The notes: generated by a model from the letters alone, not told the origin. Counted from the first letter of the stretch, positions 10,738-22,062 are shown. The stretch: 64,000 bases of DNA from Gerris lacustris (GCA_951217055.1 OX578276.1:152017012-152081011), one strand, 5' to 3'. Made by a program: numbers and translations.

Positions 10738-12083
10738 AGTCTGCCAATTAGTGCGGCTCATAGCTTCCTTGCGTCCTTTGCGTCTATTTTTAATGATTTT
10801 ATAACCTATTATTGCCTAATTGATTCCCCCCCCCCGTTTTTTTTTAAATCTGTCAATATTGTTTTGATATTTTACATAAATTAAATGATCAATTTAGCAA
10901 AATTTAAAGAGGGAAGGTGGTCAAAATTATTTTTTGGCTATCTGCGGTCTACTTTCGACAAACCATTCAAATTTCTTGCAAATCAGATGAGTAGTTTTAA
11001 AGATATAGGTGTAAATACATGTATTTTTGTGCGCATGTGGAAGAGAAACAAATGGGCGGGGAAGGTTGAAACCTATATGGGTCCTTCAAAGGGCTGATGA
11101 TGATGATCCAAATTTTATCAAACTCAGGCGAGTAGTTCTTAAGATAATGTTAGTTCGCAATAATTGAGCTGTAGACAAACACGGAACCAAAAAATGTTCC
11201 CTAATATCTAAACGGATTTTTGTCTTGAAATTTTTGAAATCGAAGACCTAATAAACAGGTCAAGTGTGTGCTAGTCAGCACACAGAGAGGGTCCGTAGGC
11301 CACACTATATAGTGTTTAACTGTAAAGTGTATAAACAGTGTTTTTTAAAATGCTAAAAAGCTTACTTTGAACTATCCTAAGGGTCTGATATTCTCAAAAC
11401 ACACTCTGATAAAGTATTTTTTTGCCACTGAACCGGACTACAACCATATAAATACATCGAAAAGACCATAGTTATAAAAAGACGTATTTTGTCTATAAAA
11501 AATAAAATAATATTTTTTTCGAAATTTCCAAATAGGTGGTATCTTTACTTTTGGTCGAAGAATGTTCAAGAATTTTTTCAGATTTTTTGCACTTAACATA
11601 AGCAAGAGATAGTGGGGGGGGGGGGGGCACGTTTGACACCCACTTCAAACTTGCCTACGCTCGCCCTATCAAAGTTATATCCAAAGAATTATATATTTTT
11701 GTAATCAGCTCGACGTACCCTTTCATACGATACCCCTTACGGTGTCGAAAAAAAAATATAAAAAATTTAACCCTTAAGTTTTTTTACCCAAATTTTTTTG
11801 AATTTTTTTTTTTTAAGTCGCTATATTTTTAAAATATGTGGGGGGTAGGTACAAGACACATACATGCCAAATATCAAAGTGATCGGACGAAAAGTGTAGC
11901 CGTGAGAGCACGCGAGAGGACGGACGGACAGACACACGCAGGAAAATATAAGGGTCCTTGGTTTTGCCTACGGATCCTAAAAATGATTCGTTCTTCTGCA
12001 CGATCACGCAGCTCACTCACACTATAGCTCCGATCACACGATAGCTTCCGTTTATCTTTGGTAAGTTCTGAAGCAATAAAATT
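10738..12083 (+). repeat. Family A repeat, copy A3 (with nested P1)
   Basis: It starts at GTCTGCCAATTAGTGCGGCT. The family layout is intact up to the ACCTAATAA at about 11250 and resumes at AAAATGATTCGTTCTTCTGC (11979). The missing middle is replaced by element P1. The G/C run common to the family, normally about five, is ten C here (10826-10835). Confidence 0.85.
11253..11978 (-). mobile_element. P element-family MITE-like repeat, copy P1
   Basis: About 725 bp, minus strand, inserted in family A copy A3. The right end on the plus strand is GGTTTTGCCTACGGATCC. Toward the left end, CCTACGGACCC reads inverted within GAGGGTCCGTAGG, and the extreme left carries the palindrome GTGTGCT-AGTC-AGCACAC. 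The insertion point looks duplicated as TAA, which would fit a PIF/Harbinger-like target; this is inference. It contains a 14-nt poly(G) at 11614-11627. It is unrelated to the Drosophila P element; the letter is only a label. Confidence 0.8.
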
Positions 12084-12529
12084 CTTTTTTTGTAAATACA
12101 AAATTAAAACTTGGAGAAAGAATGTCAAGGGTTTTCGGTTAGAAAACGGTTGAATTCAGTTGAGTTTACTTTTATATATTTGGCGTAAACAAGGTAGAAA
12201 TCCTAAAAATAATGGCTTGTATGTAGCTGTCCCTGGGTTTTGCCTGAGTCGTTACTTCTAGCTCGTTACCAGGTTGTTAGATGGGGGTTGGAAGATTTTA
12301 AAAAACACACTCTTTCGGTGAAACAAAAATGAGACCTAACTGTATTTTTTTTTTTTTTTTTTTAAGTTAATCACGTATCTAGTTTTTGGAAAAACTCTTC
12401 AGTCAATGGAACAATGTCGGAATTATATTTTGCATCTTGTATAGAGCTGACAATTTTAATTTGGTTTTGTTAATATTTGGTTGAAAATTTAAAACTTAAA
12501 AGTTTAAGAACACCTTGTTATTATTATGA
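12084..12529. other. Unassigned
   Basis: No feature recognised apart from a T-run near 12347-12363. Confidence 0.4.
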
Positions 12530-12902
12530 TGCGTTGAGAAATGATGGACGTTATTAGGTGTGGATAATTAAATAAATAATTATTAAATTAATTTGTTTGA
12601 GATACATATCTCTATCAACTTTCAGAAAAGAGAAAAACAAATTATTTTCTTAAGATTGCATAAAAGTAAACATCGGACTGATAATAGCAATGGACTCTGA
12701 AATCCAATATCGTCAACTTAGAAGATACTATTGTGATTGGTTTGTGCAACGGTGGTTTTTGTAAAATTGGAATTTTATTGTTAGTTCTAGTTTATTAAAC
12801 TGACTGAAGATGACCTTTTAGGGTCGAAACGTTTCAAGAACATGAATTAAACTGTTTAATTTATTCACACCTAATAACTTCTCCATCACTTCTCAACGGA
12901 TA
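12530..12902. mobile_element. Penelope-like terminal block with ribozyme-like motif
   Basis: The ends are inverted: CGTTGAGAAATGATGGACGT...TTATTAGGTGTG on the left and its near complement at 12856-12902. Inside, near 12802-12830, is CTGAAGATGACC...GGTCGAAACGTTTC. This CUGANGA...GAAA layout is how hammerhead ribozyme cores in Penelope-like elements usually read. Stem II could form from GACC/GGTC. No reverse transcriptase is nearby. Fold and activity are untested. Confidence 0.45.
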
Positions 12903-13834
12903 ATATTTGGTGTAATTGCTTTATATGCAATTAAGTGGTTGTTCCTTCGGAAATATATATAGACTCTGATTACCATCATGAAACCTATTGAAGCGCAGGG
13001 GCTATAGTTGTAGTTATATACCACCCATGTATAGGTACATTATGTTGAGAAAACGTTAATAACTTAACTTGGGAGGAGAGATTACAGAAACTAAAAAAAT
13101 AATCCCGGTTTCATTTTTTCCAGGAAGGGTGGTAACAATTCTTTAGGGTTTTCAACGGAAGGCGGCTTTTCTTTATAGGAGGGGTTTTTTTTTGGTAAAC
13201 ACTTCACTCTGCTGGGAGAGAAAAACAGACGACAAATCAGTTCGGTAGGAGAATTGGGGAAGGGGTGCCCCACCCAACCCTTTTTCGGTTCGATCCCCTC
13301 CCCCATCCCACTCTGTTTCCAAAGTTAAGCTTTAGGGAGGGGGGGGGGGGGGTAGCAATAACAAGTGGAGCGAGAGAATACATTTCCTAGGAATCTAGAG
13401 TTGAAACGCTTTCTATCTTTATTCTGGCTCAGGTGCCCTCCTTTTTTTTCCCTCCCCCTTCGAGACACCCTTTCATAAAAATAAAATTTCATTTTAAATT
13501 CATCTCTTCTGTCAAAACCAAAAACGAAGATTTTTAATATTAAAGCGAACATGGCCTTTTTTTTCTCCTCTGTTGGAATAAATAAACTTTGAAGAAGAAT
13601 AATGAGAGGAATTCAAATTAATGAATTCACTTTACGAATTTATCAAAGTTTTCCCAAACCTCCTTTTTTTGGGAGGGGGGGGGGTCCGTAGTCCCAATAA
13701 CAAGGACTCTTTATTATCATAATCTCTCTATTTTTGCTCCTCTTTCACCCTCAATAACTTTTGATCAGTTCAACGATGAAACATTTTTTTTTATAGTTGG
13801 CTTTTGACTCTCCTATATTTACTCACCGTTATCT
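12903..13834. other. Unassigned, homopolymer-rich
   Basis: No gene or repeat recognised. It contains a 14-nt poly(G) run at 13339-13352 and a shorter one near 13675. Confidence 0.4.
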
Positions 13835-14745
13835 CGTTTACATTCAGCCACTGCTACTGCTTCTCACGCTGCTGCTGTATTTATTCCCCAGAATACTTCT
13901 GTATGGCAGCATCGATGGCAGTGAGTGTTTACATAATCGCTTCACTTACTTCCCGAGATGGAATGGGGCAATGGAAACGTCAAAGATGACGCAGCTTCAG
14001 CGACATGTTTCATTCTGTCCTTTATATAATAAACTGTTTCTATTGATACTTCATTTCTTAATATTGCCCAAAATTGTTCCGAAATTATTTAGCGTTGAAG
14101 TTTCAAGTGACAATATTTTCAAAATGGAGGCAGACATAAAAACGAAACTCAGTGGGAATGTCTTTCTCGTACAAAGAGCTATAATTTCTGCAAATTTCAG
14201 AGAAATTGGGACATTATTCTATATTTTACGAATATTTTGAAATATTTGCTTATTCAGCAAAATAGGGTTATAGCAAGTAAGTATAGATGAGCAGAGTGTA
14301 AACACTCTCGAGTGTATGCCACTCTCCCGCTGCCTGTCTTCTGACTTCCGCGCAAAACACCCCCAACAACGGGAGCAACGGGCAGTAGGGAGTTGCAGGA
14401 GCATTGGCGGTGCTAGTAACCTCTTTACGTACTCTCGCTACTCTAATTCCATACCGGCACTTCTTTAGATTGTTACTCTCCTTATAAAAAAACATAGGGA
14501 GTAACAATCTAAAGAAGGTGTACGGAATGTTCTTCCCCCCTTATAAAAACAGATGTTTAATATTCCTTTGTCCCAAAGTACATTGGACAAAACATCCCTT
14601 TGTCTTATAGTTATTTAGTTAATGTCATTTATTTATATTCTAAAACAACATAGGGGAGTAACAATCTAAAGAAGTACCTTCATACCCAGTCTACCTGCTC
14701 ATTGTCACGGAAGTGGGCTGAATTGTAAACGAGGCTTTTGAACCT
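13835..14745 (+). repeat. Dispersed repeat J, copy 1 (interrupted by F1b)
   Basis: Matches 29670-30335 in the same orientation, including CAGCGACATGTTTCATTCTG, GACAATATTTTCAAAATGGA and GAGCAGAGTGTAAACACTC. The open frames seen here are not conserved between copies, so I treat it as non-coding. The F1 MITE at 14456-14678 splits it. The sequence to the right, GGAAGTGGGCTGAATTG, continues the J copy. Confidence 0.8.
14456..14678. mobile_element. MITE F1, copy b
   Basis: A 223-bp relative of the element at 9632-9865, with the same ends GGCACTTCTTTAGATTGTTA and its complement. The flanks TCCATACC and TTCATACC are an 8-bp target duplication with one mismatch. Comparison with J copy 2, which lacks the element, shows the empty site. 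Confidence 0.85.
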
Positions 14746-15555
14746 CAAGTTCGACCTGAAGTTTTAACATGAAACGGGAGTCGTGATACTTGACTCCTTT
14801 GTCCGTTCTCGTGATTTAAGTATTCGAAAATCAAGTGGCAAACCAAATGATAACTGAAGGAAAAGAACAAACATGCCTGCTCAAAGTGTAATTAAAACCA
14901 AAGTAATAATGACAGAGAGAATTGCTTTTTCTTCTATTTGCAGTGTTTGAAATCTCAAGTGAATAATATACCAAGAATATTTATTATTTAAGGAGACGGG
15001 AGCGAGACACCGGGACTGGAGACGGATACCCTGGTCCCGGGGGAGGGGGATGAGAAGGGGGGGGGGGGTGCATCTATCTTTCTTCTCTCTCGCTTAATAT
15101 AAATAAGTTCAGTCTCTAACCGTGCCTTTTAATTTTTGACCAAATTTTAATATTTAAAATGAAAAAAATCACAATAACTTAAGAAAGTCAAAATGCATGA
15201 CAATTCCTATAAAAAATTAAATCATGAAAATATTATCTCTTATAATAATTATATAATAATAATACACAATATATGTGAGTGAGAGACACCAAGAGATGTA
15301 ACATGCAAGCGTGGCACGTAAGAACTGTTCCAACATCTGACATGATGTCGTTAAGATGTCAGCTCGGCATTACGTCATGTCCTGCAATGTTTCGTCGCTT
15401 CCGACTTATCAGGGGCCCGACGATGATGCCCTGTCCAAATCTGGACCAATACCAGATCAAGAAGATCAGATTATAGGGCTTATCTGAGACGAGAGACGAG
15501 CGTGCTCTCATACCGCCATACTCTCTTGGACATCTCTCCTTGGACTCTTATTGGA
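14746..15555. other. Unassigned
   Basis: No coding region or repeat match recognised. A 12-nt poly(G) run is at 15057-15068. Confidence 0.4.
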
Positions 15556-15835
15556 CACTCTGCAAAGAGCGCAGACGGTTGAAATTAATTTGAGGATATT
15601 TGTGGACTTCATTCGACAAACCATGAAAAATTTCATAATAATCATTTGAGTACTTTTGAAGATATAGGCCTAAATAGATGTATGTTTGTGCGCATGTGCA
15701 AGATAAAATAATCTACGCAGAAAGTAGAAATTTATATGGGATTAACAATAGGCTATTTATGACCTACCATCCAAATTTCATTAAAATCAGAAGTGTTGTT
15801 TTTAAGATATGTTGGGTTGCTAAAATAGACCGTTT
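15556..15835 (+). repeat. Family A fragment, copy A4
   Basis: Carries only the middle of the family, from GAGCGCAGACGGTTGAAATT to the TTAAAATCAGAAGTG core and TTTTTAAGATATGTTGG. Both ends are missing. Confidence 0.75.
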
Positions 15836-16021
15836 TGCGTAGAAAGTGAAAAATAAGAAAATTTTGGACTTTAAGGAGGAGGTAGGGGGGGGGGGAGCAC
15901 AAGGGGGAGGAGTGGGGACTTATGAGAAAATGTACCTCTTATCATGGTCTATCATCAGGAAAAAATCCAGCTTTCCCCTAATTAGTTGCGGAAACAGCCT
16001 GCTTTTGGCCTTTATTAACTG

Positions 16022-16195
16022 GGCTACTAATCGTGCGTTAAAGTGAAGAATTCTTCTTTTTTACCGCACTAGGGCGGAAAGAGGAATTATGATAAGCGCA
16101 TGCGCAATGAATGGAAGTACGTAATGAATCACTTTTTACGCATCTAAACAAAGATACAAATGTTTATATTTCGTATCAATCGTAGATAAAGTTAT
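16022..16195 (-). repeat. Family D fragment, copy D4
   Basis: Matches the 5' (ORF-upstream) part of D copies at 18300-18475, 18850-19050 and 47889-48070. Landmarks are ACTAATCGTGCGTTAA, the CTTCTTTTTTACCGC hairpin and GTATCAATCGTAGATAAA. The reading frame is absent. Confidence 0.75.
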
Positions 16196-16635
16196 TGTTT
16201 GTTGTACGTTTAATTGTATGTTTGTTTATATTCCTTTTTTGGGCTTAATGCTATTTTTAATTATTTAATATGTTTGATTTAATTTGTTCTAAATGTCTGT
16301 TGTCTTTGTGTTTCAGGTAAGCGATGCTTTTGAGATATAGTGATTACTTTCAATCATACTTGAATGCTTTGGTTTGTATTATCTGCTTATCAGTAAGTTA
16401 TCAATACTTGCATCTCACTAATATAACTAATTTAATCTTAATCTAACTATTTGACCCTTAACTAAGGTATTTCGTCACGTCTTCGTCTAGGCGATGATAT
16501 GGCCCAGCCACATCGAGATGGCGGCCATTTAAAAGTTTGTTTTTAGGAATAAATTTTGAAATATTTATTATTAGGGTTCTCGTTTTTGTCTACGGACCCT
16601 ACACAAACTCAGGTTGGTTTTAGAAGTGTGAAAAT
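16196..16635. other. Unassigned with short repeat fragment
   Basis: The stretch AGATGGCGGCCATTTAAAAG near 16516-16536 recurs near 22325 and 24570, so part of this block is a dispersed repeat. Nothing else was recognised. Confidence 0.4.
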
Positions 16636-17242
16636 TAAAATCGGTCTGTGACAACTCAGACAAACTTTCTCATATATAGCAAACGTTCTCATAATTTCTT
16701 AACTCAGTTTTTTTTCCATTTATTAGTTTTCGTATGTACATTTAATTATCATTGAACATTTCATCGAGATATATCATAAAAATAACTTCTCCTCGGCGGG
16801 GATTCGAACCCAGAATCTCTATGTCCGCGTTTAAAGCTATTTTCTCAGGAACTAGATTTTTCCCGGGAAAACGGCTTACATCGTTAGATTCGTATTTAAA
16901 TGGACTACACTTAAGAATTTTTTTAATCAAAATTCGCCGGAACCGTTTTTGATAAATACTTTTTTTTCACGTTTTTTCAAAGTTTTTGGGGGGTAGGGCC
17001 TCAAATTTGGAGGTAAAAATTATTTCTCGATTTCGCCTCAGGGTATGATTTTTCTGAACATGTGTGCCAAATTTCTTCTAAATCGGCCTAGTAGTTTAGG
17101 CTCCAGGCGTCTGCACAGACAGACATTTTTTTAAAAACCACTTTATTGGACTCAGGGGCCCTCAAAACGTGTAAATCCACCAAAAGCTCAAAATAAAATT
17201 TTCCGCGCCATCACAATACTTTCTCTTTATATGATAAAGTAA
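16636..17242 (-). repeat. Family C repeat, copy C3
   Basis: Near full-length minus copy with the same end, hairpin, tRNA B-box-like GGATTCGAACCC (as the plus-strand complement) and core as C1. It is more diverged: the terminal hairpin has one changed base. Confidence 0.82.
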
Positions 17243-18000
17243 AAGAGAGAAAATAAAGGAAAGCCGGTGTAAGTGAAGAATCAATAGGACTGACGTGCTC
17301 GGCATTCTAAAGCCAAACTCTTAAACACTATTTTTACATTAATCCCTTTTGTTTATGTGTGTGTTTGCAGTCTTGCCAACCTTTCCATTATTTATAATTA
17401 TATTAAACTGTTATTGACTGTTTAACACTTTTGTATTGTATCGATACACATCTGTCGATACACATCTATCGATCCAACATCGTTACAATTAGTATACCGA
17501 TAACTATTGACACTGAAGTCGCATGTTACAACCGACCCTGACTAACAATTATTACTTTTTTTTTATTCCCCGAAACCCATTAATTAATAAATTGACTCCC
17601 CCCCCCCCCCTTTATTCCTTTCCTCGCTTTGTTTCTCTCTGTCTAACCATTTTTTTTCAATCAGACCCCCCCCCTCCCCTTGGTGCAAAATGGAAAAGTT
17701 GGTTTGAGTGAAAAACTCAAAAGCATTTTTTCATTTTATTACCCTTTTACTTTTATTGTTCCTCTATGTTATTAAAAAAGTTGTTGTCAGCACACGAGTA
17801 ACAAAGAGAAGGGGTTACTAAACAGTGAGGGGGGGGGGGGGGGGAGCCGAGTTCACCAAAGATAATTATATTTCATTACCCTTTCTAAGTATATGCTTTT
17901 CAATTTACTCGACGGTGCTCTATGTTTTTGGAAACAGGAAAATTTTATCTAAAAGACAAGAGTAACTATGTTTTTCTACTTAATCGCATTCAAAATTTAT
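17243..18000. other. Unassigned with poly(C)/poly(G) runs
   Basis: No gene recognised. It holds 13 C at 17598-17610 and 16 G at 17829-17844. Confidence 0.4.
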
Positions 18001-18475
18001 TTGACTTTGAAATTTCCTATACATGAAATACAATTTTTCATCGGCCACCAATACCACTAGTATTAGCATGAAAAAATTATTTAATAAACTTCCTGTGTGT
18101 AAGTTCGTATTTCTCTTTTGATAAGGAAGACATTAATTCATTAGTTGTATTTTGTGCCGAATTAATTATTTCGGGAGGCGTATTATTCTCCTCATTTTCG
18201 TCATAATGACATAAATCAATCATTGTTTTTCACTAATTACTCGATATAAACAGTTACTTTAATTAAACAAACAGCAAATTAGTTTTGTTAAATGTAAAAA
18301 AAACTCGCTAATCGTGCGTTAAGGTGAAGGATTCTTCTTTTTTACCGCTCTAGGGCGAGAAAAAAGAGGAATTATGAAACACGCATGAATGAATACTAGT
18401 ATGTAAAGAATCACTTTCTACGCATCTAAACAGAGATATAATGTTTATATTTCGTATCAATCGTAGATAATAGTA
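18001..18475 (-). mobile_element. Family D element, copy D2
   Basis: Minus-strand element. From its 5' side (right) it has the TATC..TCGTAGATA end, a GAATTCTTC hairpin and then an ATG-started frame at 18077-18223. Its 3' side lacks the long terminal hairpin found in copies D1 and D3. Confidence 0.7.
18077..18223 (-). CDS. Short conserved ORF of family D, copy D2 (48 aa)
   Basis: An ATG-started frame of 48 residues. It shares DENEENNTPPEIINSAQNTT, then NELMSSLSKEKYELT and KFI, with the frames at 18625-18786 and 48148-48300. Differences between copies are mostly conservative (K/R, Q/K), and all three start with ATG and stay open. After KFI the copies diverge, so each seems to keep only the start of a longer ancestral protein. 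The KYELTY.KFI stretch is reminiscent of the N-terminal part of Crypton/KIAA1958-type tyrosine recombinases; that is a weak impression. Confidence 0.5.
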   Translation of the reverse strand: MIDLCHYDENEENNTPPEIINSAQNTTNELMSSLSKEKYELTHRKFIK

Positions 18476-18605
18476 CATTACGCGTCGAGTGCGGAAAGTA
18501 CCATTTTGCATGCGAGTGTGGAGTTTGCACCCGAGCTATAGCGAGGGTAGTAAAACCACACGAGCAATGCAAAATGCCGTTTTCGCACGAGTTGCGTACC
18601 GTACT
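18472..18605. repeat. Long imperfect hairpin, terminal module of D3
   Basis: CATTTTGCATGCGAGTGTGG pairs with CCACACGAGCAATGCAAAATG, and outer CGAGTGCGGAAA pairs with TTTTCGCACGAG. The module recurs at 30797-30925 and, inverted, at 48354-48485. In each case it sits on the 3' side of family D sequence. Confidence 0.85.
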
Positions 18606-19050
18606 TTAACTACGATTGTTAGATTTAAATAATAAATGTAGAAAAAATAAACTTGATGTATGTAAGTTCGTATCTCTCTCTTGATAAAGATGGCATTAAT
18701 TCTTGAGTTGTATTTTTTGCCGAATTAATTATTTCTGGAGGAGTATTATTCTCCACATTTTCGTCAAAGTCACTTGATTCACTCATTGTTTTTCTCAAAA
18801 AACTTGATATAAACAGTTACTTTAATTAAAGAACAGCAAATTAGTTTTGTTAAATGTAAACAAACTCACTAATCGTGCGTAAAGCTGAAGAATTCCTCTT
18901 CTTTACCGCCCGAGGGTAGTAAAGAAGAGGAATTTTTCAGAACTATGAGACCCGCATGCGCAATGAATACAAGTACGTAAAGAATCACTTTCTACGCATC
19001 TAAACAGAGATACAATGTTTATATTTCGTATCACTCGTAGATAAATATGT
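18606..19050 (-). mobile_element. Family D element, copy D3
   Basis: The ends CTACGATTGTTAGATTT (left) and TATCACTCGTAGATA (right) are inverted relative to each other. At 18890-18935 is a 16-bp perfect stem, AATTCCTCTTCTTTAC with GTAAAGAAGAGGAATT. The element carries the ORF at 18625-18786. Its 3' side adjoins the long hairpin module at 18472-18605. Confidence 0.75.
18625..18786 (-). CDS. Short conserved ORF of family D, copy D3 (53 aa)
   Basis: ATG-started frame beginning MSESSDFDENVENNTPPEII and continuing through NSAKNTTQELMPSLSRERYE to LTYIKFIFST. It aligns without gaps to D1 and D2 up to KFI. This points to past selection on the protein or to recent spread. Read-through after KFI is short and AT-rich. 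Confidence 0.5.
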   Translation of the reverse strand: MSESSDFDENVENNTPPEIINSAKNTTQELMPSLSRERYELTYIKFIFSTFII

Positions 19051-19442
19051 TTATATGCATTTTTAATATACGTATTAAGTAGCTTTCTTTCATTTGCTAC
19101 CCCACTTAATTTTTTTTTTTTTAAATATGTTTTTTTTTCCCATAACACGAATTATCCGCCATTTTGGGTCAATTCTCACTGAGTCCAGCCTCGACTAGTA
19201 AAACTATTTAATTATGGATATGTATTAGCTCTGGAGTACAGAAGAAATTTCCGGCAAAAAACATGAAACATGTGGCGGTTTTAAATATCGTGCCAGGAAG
19301 TTAGGATTTAACAGGAGTTCGATAGGTTTTCATTTATAGTACAATACTTTGACTATATGTGGGCCAACGTTTCAATAAACGACAATAAACTTTCTTGTTT
19401 GAATTATGAAGGTGAGGATGAAGTGAATCAAGTTCCTCTACC
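19051..19442. other. Unassigned
   Basis: A fragment reading AATTATCCGCCATTTTGG near 19150 also occurs in family Q (34377-34670). Otherwise nothing was recognised. Confidence 0.4.
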
Positions 19443-19640
19443 TCAAGTTCTCCGTTCCTTTAGATGAAAGCGCAATCTCCTATATCCTCCACACACTCCC
19501 AGGTAATGGTAAGCTATTGCCTCTTGCTCTCCACATACTGGACATGTGGGGTCCTCCTCTACCTTTAGTAATGTCAGATGTCTTCTGAGCCTGCAGTGTC
19601 CAGTAAAGCCTCGCTTCCATTCTGGCTAGTTCCAGGCACA
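19443..19640 (-). pseudogene. 3' end of a LINE ORF2 (zinc-knuckle tail), degenerate
   Basis: The minus strand reads GFTGHCRLRRHLTLLKVEED, then PTCPVCGEQEAIAYHYLGVC and GGYRRLRFHLKERRT, followed by a TGA. The pattern TGH..LR.HL....... C..C.....A..H.L..C is the usual C-terminal tail of RNase H-bearing non-LTR retrotransposons. An in-frame stop just upstream (before PEWKRG) shows it is broken. No 3' tail was identified. Confidence 0.65.
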
Positions 19641-19975
19641 TGTGCTGTGCACGTACTTGTTCATACTGTTTCCAATTCCCTGCTACATCTGCAACATTTG
19701 TATAGATAGAGGTCCGGAGTGCAAGACTTCAGTTCAGTTAGTTACAGTGTTTCTGAGTGATTTGTTAAGATGAGAGTATATGGACGACAGCTATTTCAGC
19801 TTTTGTGGTTATGGCAGGTGTGTAGTGTACTATGAACTTTTTTTTTTAAAAAAAGTCGTAAACGACTGAGTATTTTAGCGATAAGACATTTTACATTTAG
19901 ACCACTCCATCAAAAAACAAACGCTAACAATGACACATCACTGAAAATTCCTCAACCAAAAACAAGAGAGCACGT
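19641..19975. other. Unassigned
   Basis: No feature recognised beyond a T/A run at about 19838-19855. Confidence 0.4.
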
Positions 19976-20190
19976 GCAAGGTTTGGTTATGGTTTGGACC
20001 TCCCGGGATATGTTGCAAATTGTTTCCATTCTCCGTGGCACAAGTTGCGGCACATGTTGTGTGCCACAGTCGCTTGGCACATTTTTGTCCCCCAACATGT
20101 TGCAGACTATTTCCATTTCAACAGAATGCTGGCACTTGTGCCGGCACATGCCGTGCAACATGTTGCGGGACAAATTTGTGGTAATAGAAA
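19976..20190. repeat. Subrepeat block rich in CATGTTGC motifs
   Basis: Short motifs ATGTTGC, GCACATGTTGTG, CCAACATGTTGCAG and CAACATGTTGCGG recur in both orientations over about 200 bp. The flanks read GGTTTGGACC and GAAACGAGGC. This looks like the subterminal motif clusters of DNA transposons, but no transposase or clear ends are visible. Confidence 0.45.
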
Positions 20191-20324
20191 CGAGGCTTTA
20201 GCATTCCAACTAGATCTCTCAGGTTGGTCCTGCTCAGTCCTAACAGCCATCTGGTTTTATTTTTGTTTCTTTTTGGCAGTAACATCTTAGACTGCCTGCA
20301 TCCCTCTGTTTCTAACCATTCCCT

Positions 20325-20627
20325 TTATGATTCATCCCATTTAAACTTCTTAATAGCAGATTTAAACTGATCTTTCGACCAGTCAACTGCAGGTTCTGGT
20401 CTGGAGAAAGGTGAAGAATCTCCTATTTTTACTACTTCGTCCGCTTTCTCGTCCAGGGACAAAGGTGTTCGTATGTGTTGCTCGTCCAGGGACAAACGTT
20501 TTCGTACCCCCTTCCTCGACGTTGGTAACTGTACTAACCATACCCAACCAACCGTAACCGTACCCCTGTTCGACCCAATTTGCCGAAGAGCAAAAAAAGG
20601 GTCCCGAATCCAAATTGGCGCCTCCAT
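20325..20627 (-). CDS. Hypothetical ORF, 100 aa
   Basis: ATG-started minus frame starting MEAPIWIRDPFFALRQIGSN and ending SAIKKFKWDES. It is richer in G and C than its surroundings and does not match any repeat in the window. It also has a short internal repeat (RLSLDEQ/PLSLDEK). I recognise no domain. It could be an eroded transposon frame or chance. Confidence 0.25.
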   Translation of the reverse strand: MEAPIWIRDPFFALRQIGSNRGTVTVGWVWLVQLPTSRKGVRKRLSLDEQHIRTPLSLDEKADEVVKIGDSSPFSRPEPAVDWSKDQFKSAIKKFKWDES

Positions 20628-21237
20628 GATGCCAGTGATGGGTGTTCCCCCGTTAGCACCCTACTAGCTACGCTTAGAGTAGCAGTCGCTTTCGGGGAGT
20701 TTACGAGCGAAGCTGAAGCGAGGTGAAGTCATTATTATAAGGTTAATTTGTTTGAAAAGTTGAGAGAGAATTTAATATTTTGTGGGTTTAAAAATATTAA
20801 AAACTAATATTGAAAATTGAGGAGGGGGATAGCTGTAATAAAAAAGCAGAAAACGTCTGTAGAGTTTGGGTCGAGACACAGTATTATAGCATGCACTGAA
20901 TTAAAAATCAATGGACCCCCCGCAACCCTCAATTACGTTTTTTTTTTTCTTTTCTCTGTGTCGAGGGCGTTTTAGAGAGAGGCTGAACACGATGGCCGGC
21001 CCCAGATAAATAATTGCTTAATTAGAGCCCTACGATGTAATTGCCTTGCCTTAATTAAATGACTTTGATATTGAAGGCAACACTGGAGTAAGGGGGGGGG
21101 GGGGGGGCAAGTAATTATATCCTGCCCCTGGGGTTTTATTTAGATTTGTTACTTTTTCTTATGTATTATTTCTTTTGTCTACAATTTTTCTGAACGGGAC
21201 ATTGTGACGAAATCAAAAGATTCATTTTTACATTATT
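20628..21237. other. Unassigned
   Basis: No gene recognised. A 16-nt poly(G) run is at 21092-21107. TTAATTA-type motifs cluster near 21010-21060. Confidence 0.4.
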
Positions 21238-21815
21238 TTTTTTACCGAAGGTATCAGAAGCTATGTGATCGTTCTGAAGAACGAAAATATTTTATGTCTC
21301 CAATTTCAAACATTCCAAGACATAAATTCGTTTCAGACATCAGGGAAAATTTTTGGTTCCGTGTCTGCCCGTCGTTCTGTCACTTAATTTTTGCGAACAC
21401 CACATAATCTTAAAAAGTACACGTCCGATTTTTATGAAATTTGGATGGTAGGTCATAATTAGCCTATTGTTGGCCCCATATAAGTTTTAATCTGCGCTCA
21501 TTTGTTTTTCTTCCCCATGCGTACAAAAAATACATTTATTTACACCTATAGCTTCAAAAGTACTTATCTGATTTGTATGAAACTTTTATAGTTTATCGAA
21601 AGTAACCCGCAGATAGCCCCAGATTAATTTGAAACGTATGCACTCTTTAACTTTTGCTAAATTGATACTTTAATTCATGTAAAAACAAAAGAACAATTTT
21701 GACAGATTAAAAAAACGGGGGAAACAATTAAACAAATTAGACAATAATGGCTTGTAAAAGCATAAAATCAATAAAGTAGAGCTCGAGGAAGCTGTGCCGC
21801 ACCAATTGGCAGTCT
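21238..21815 (-). repeat. Family A repeat, copy A5
   Basis: Almost complete minus copy. It runs from the hairpin remnant TTACCGAAGGTATCAGAAGC and the palindrome CGTTCTGAAGAACG to GCACCAATTGGCAGTCTAT. This is one of the best copies for defining the family. Confidence 0.85.
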
Positions 21816-21839
21816 ATATTTTGAAATTAAGTTACAAAT

Positions 21840-22062
21840 CCATTCTCGCGGAAAAAGGAGAAAACAGAGGTATCTAGGTCAGCTTTGAAGTGGAATCCTG
21901 GAGGAAATGGGAAACGGAGGTAGACGAAAGAACACCTGGAAAAGAATCCTAAATAAGGAAATTGAAAGATATTGGGAAAAATCAAAGCATTCAAGTATGA
22001 TAAAGAGTGAGTTAGACTCCACTAAGGTGTGAAGAGGATAAGTGAGTGAGTGAGTGATACGT
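21840..22062 (+). pseudogene. LINE (RTE-like) ORF2 C-terminus, frameshifted, with short tail
   Basis: One frame reads ALKWNPGGNGKRR. The next continues GRRKNTWKRILNKEIERYWE through HSSMIKSELDSTKV and a TGA. WNP.G.R.RGRPK.TW is the familiar C-terminal motif of several arthropod LINEs. A frameshift separates the two halves. The sequence ends in GTGAGTGAGTGAGTGA, like a simple-repeat LINE tail. Confidence 0.5.

Noticed and set aside
13797..14240. 147-codon open frame
   Set aside because: It lies in dispersed repeat J. Copy 2 (29670-30335) does not keep the frame, and the nominal start is not an ATG in a supported context.
20940..21060. Homeodomain-type TAATTA cluster as an enhancer
   Set aside because: Such motifs are expected in AT-rich DNA; no conservation can be judged here.
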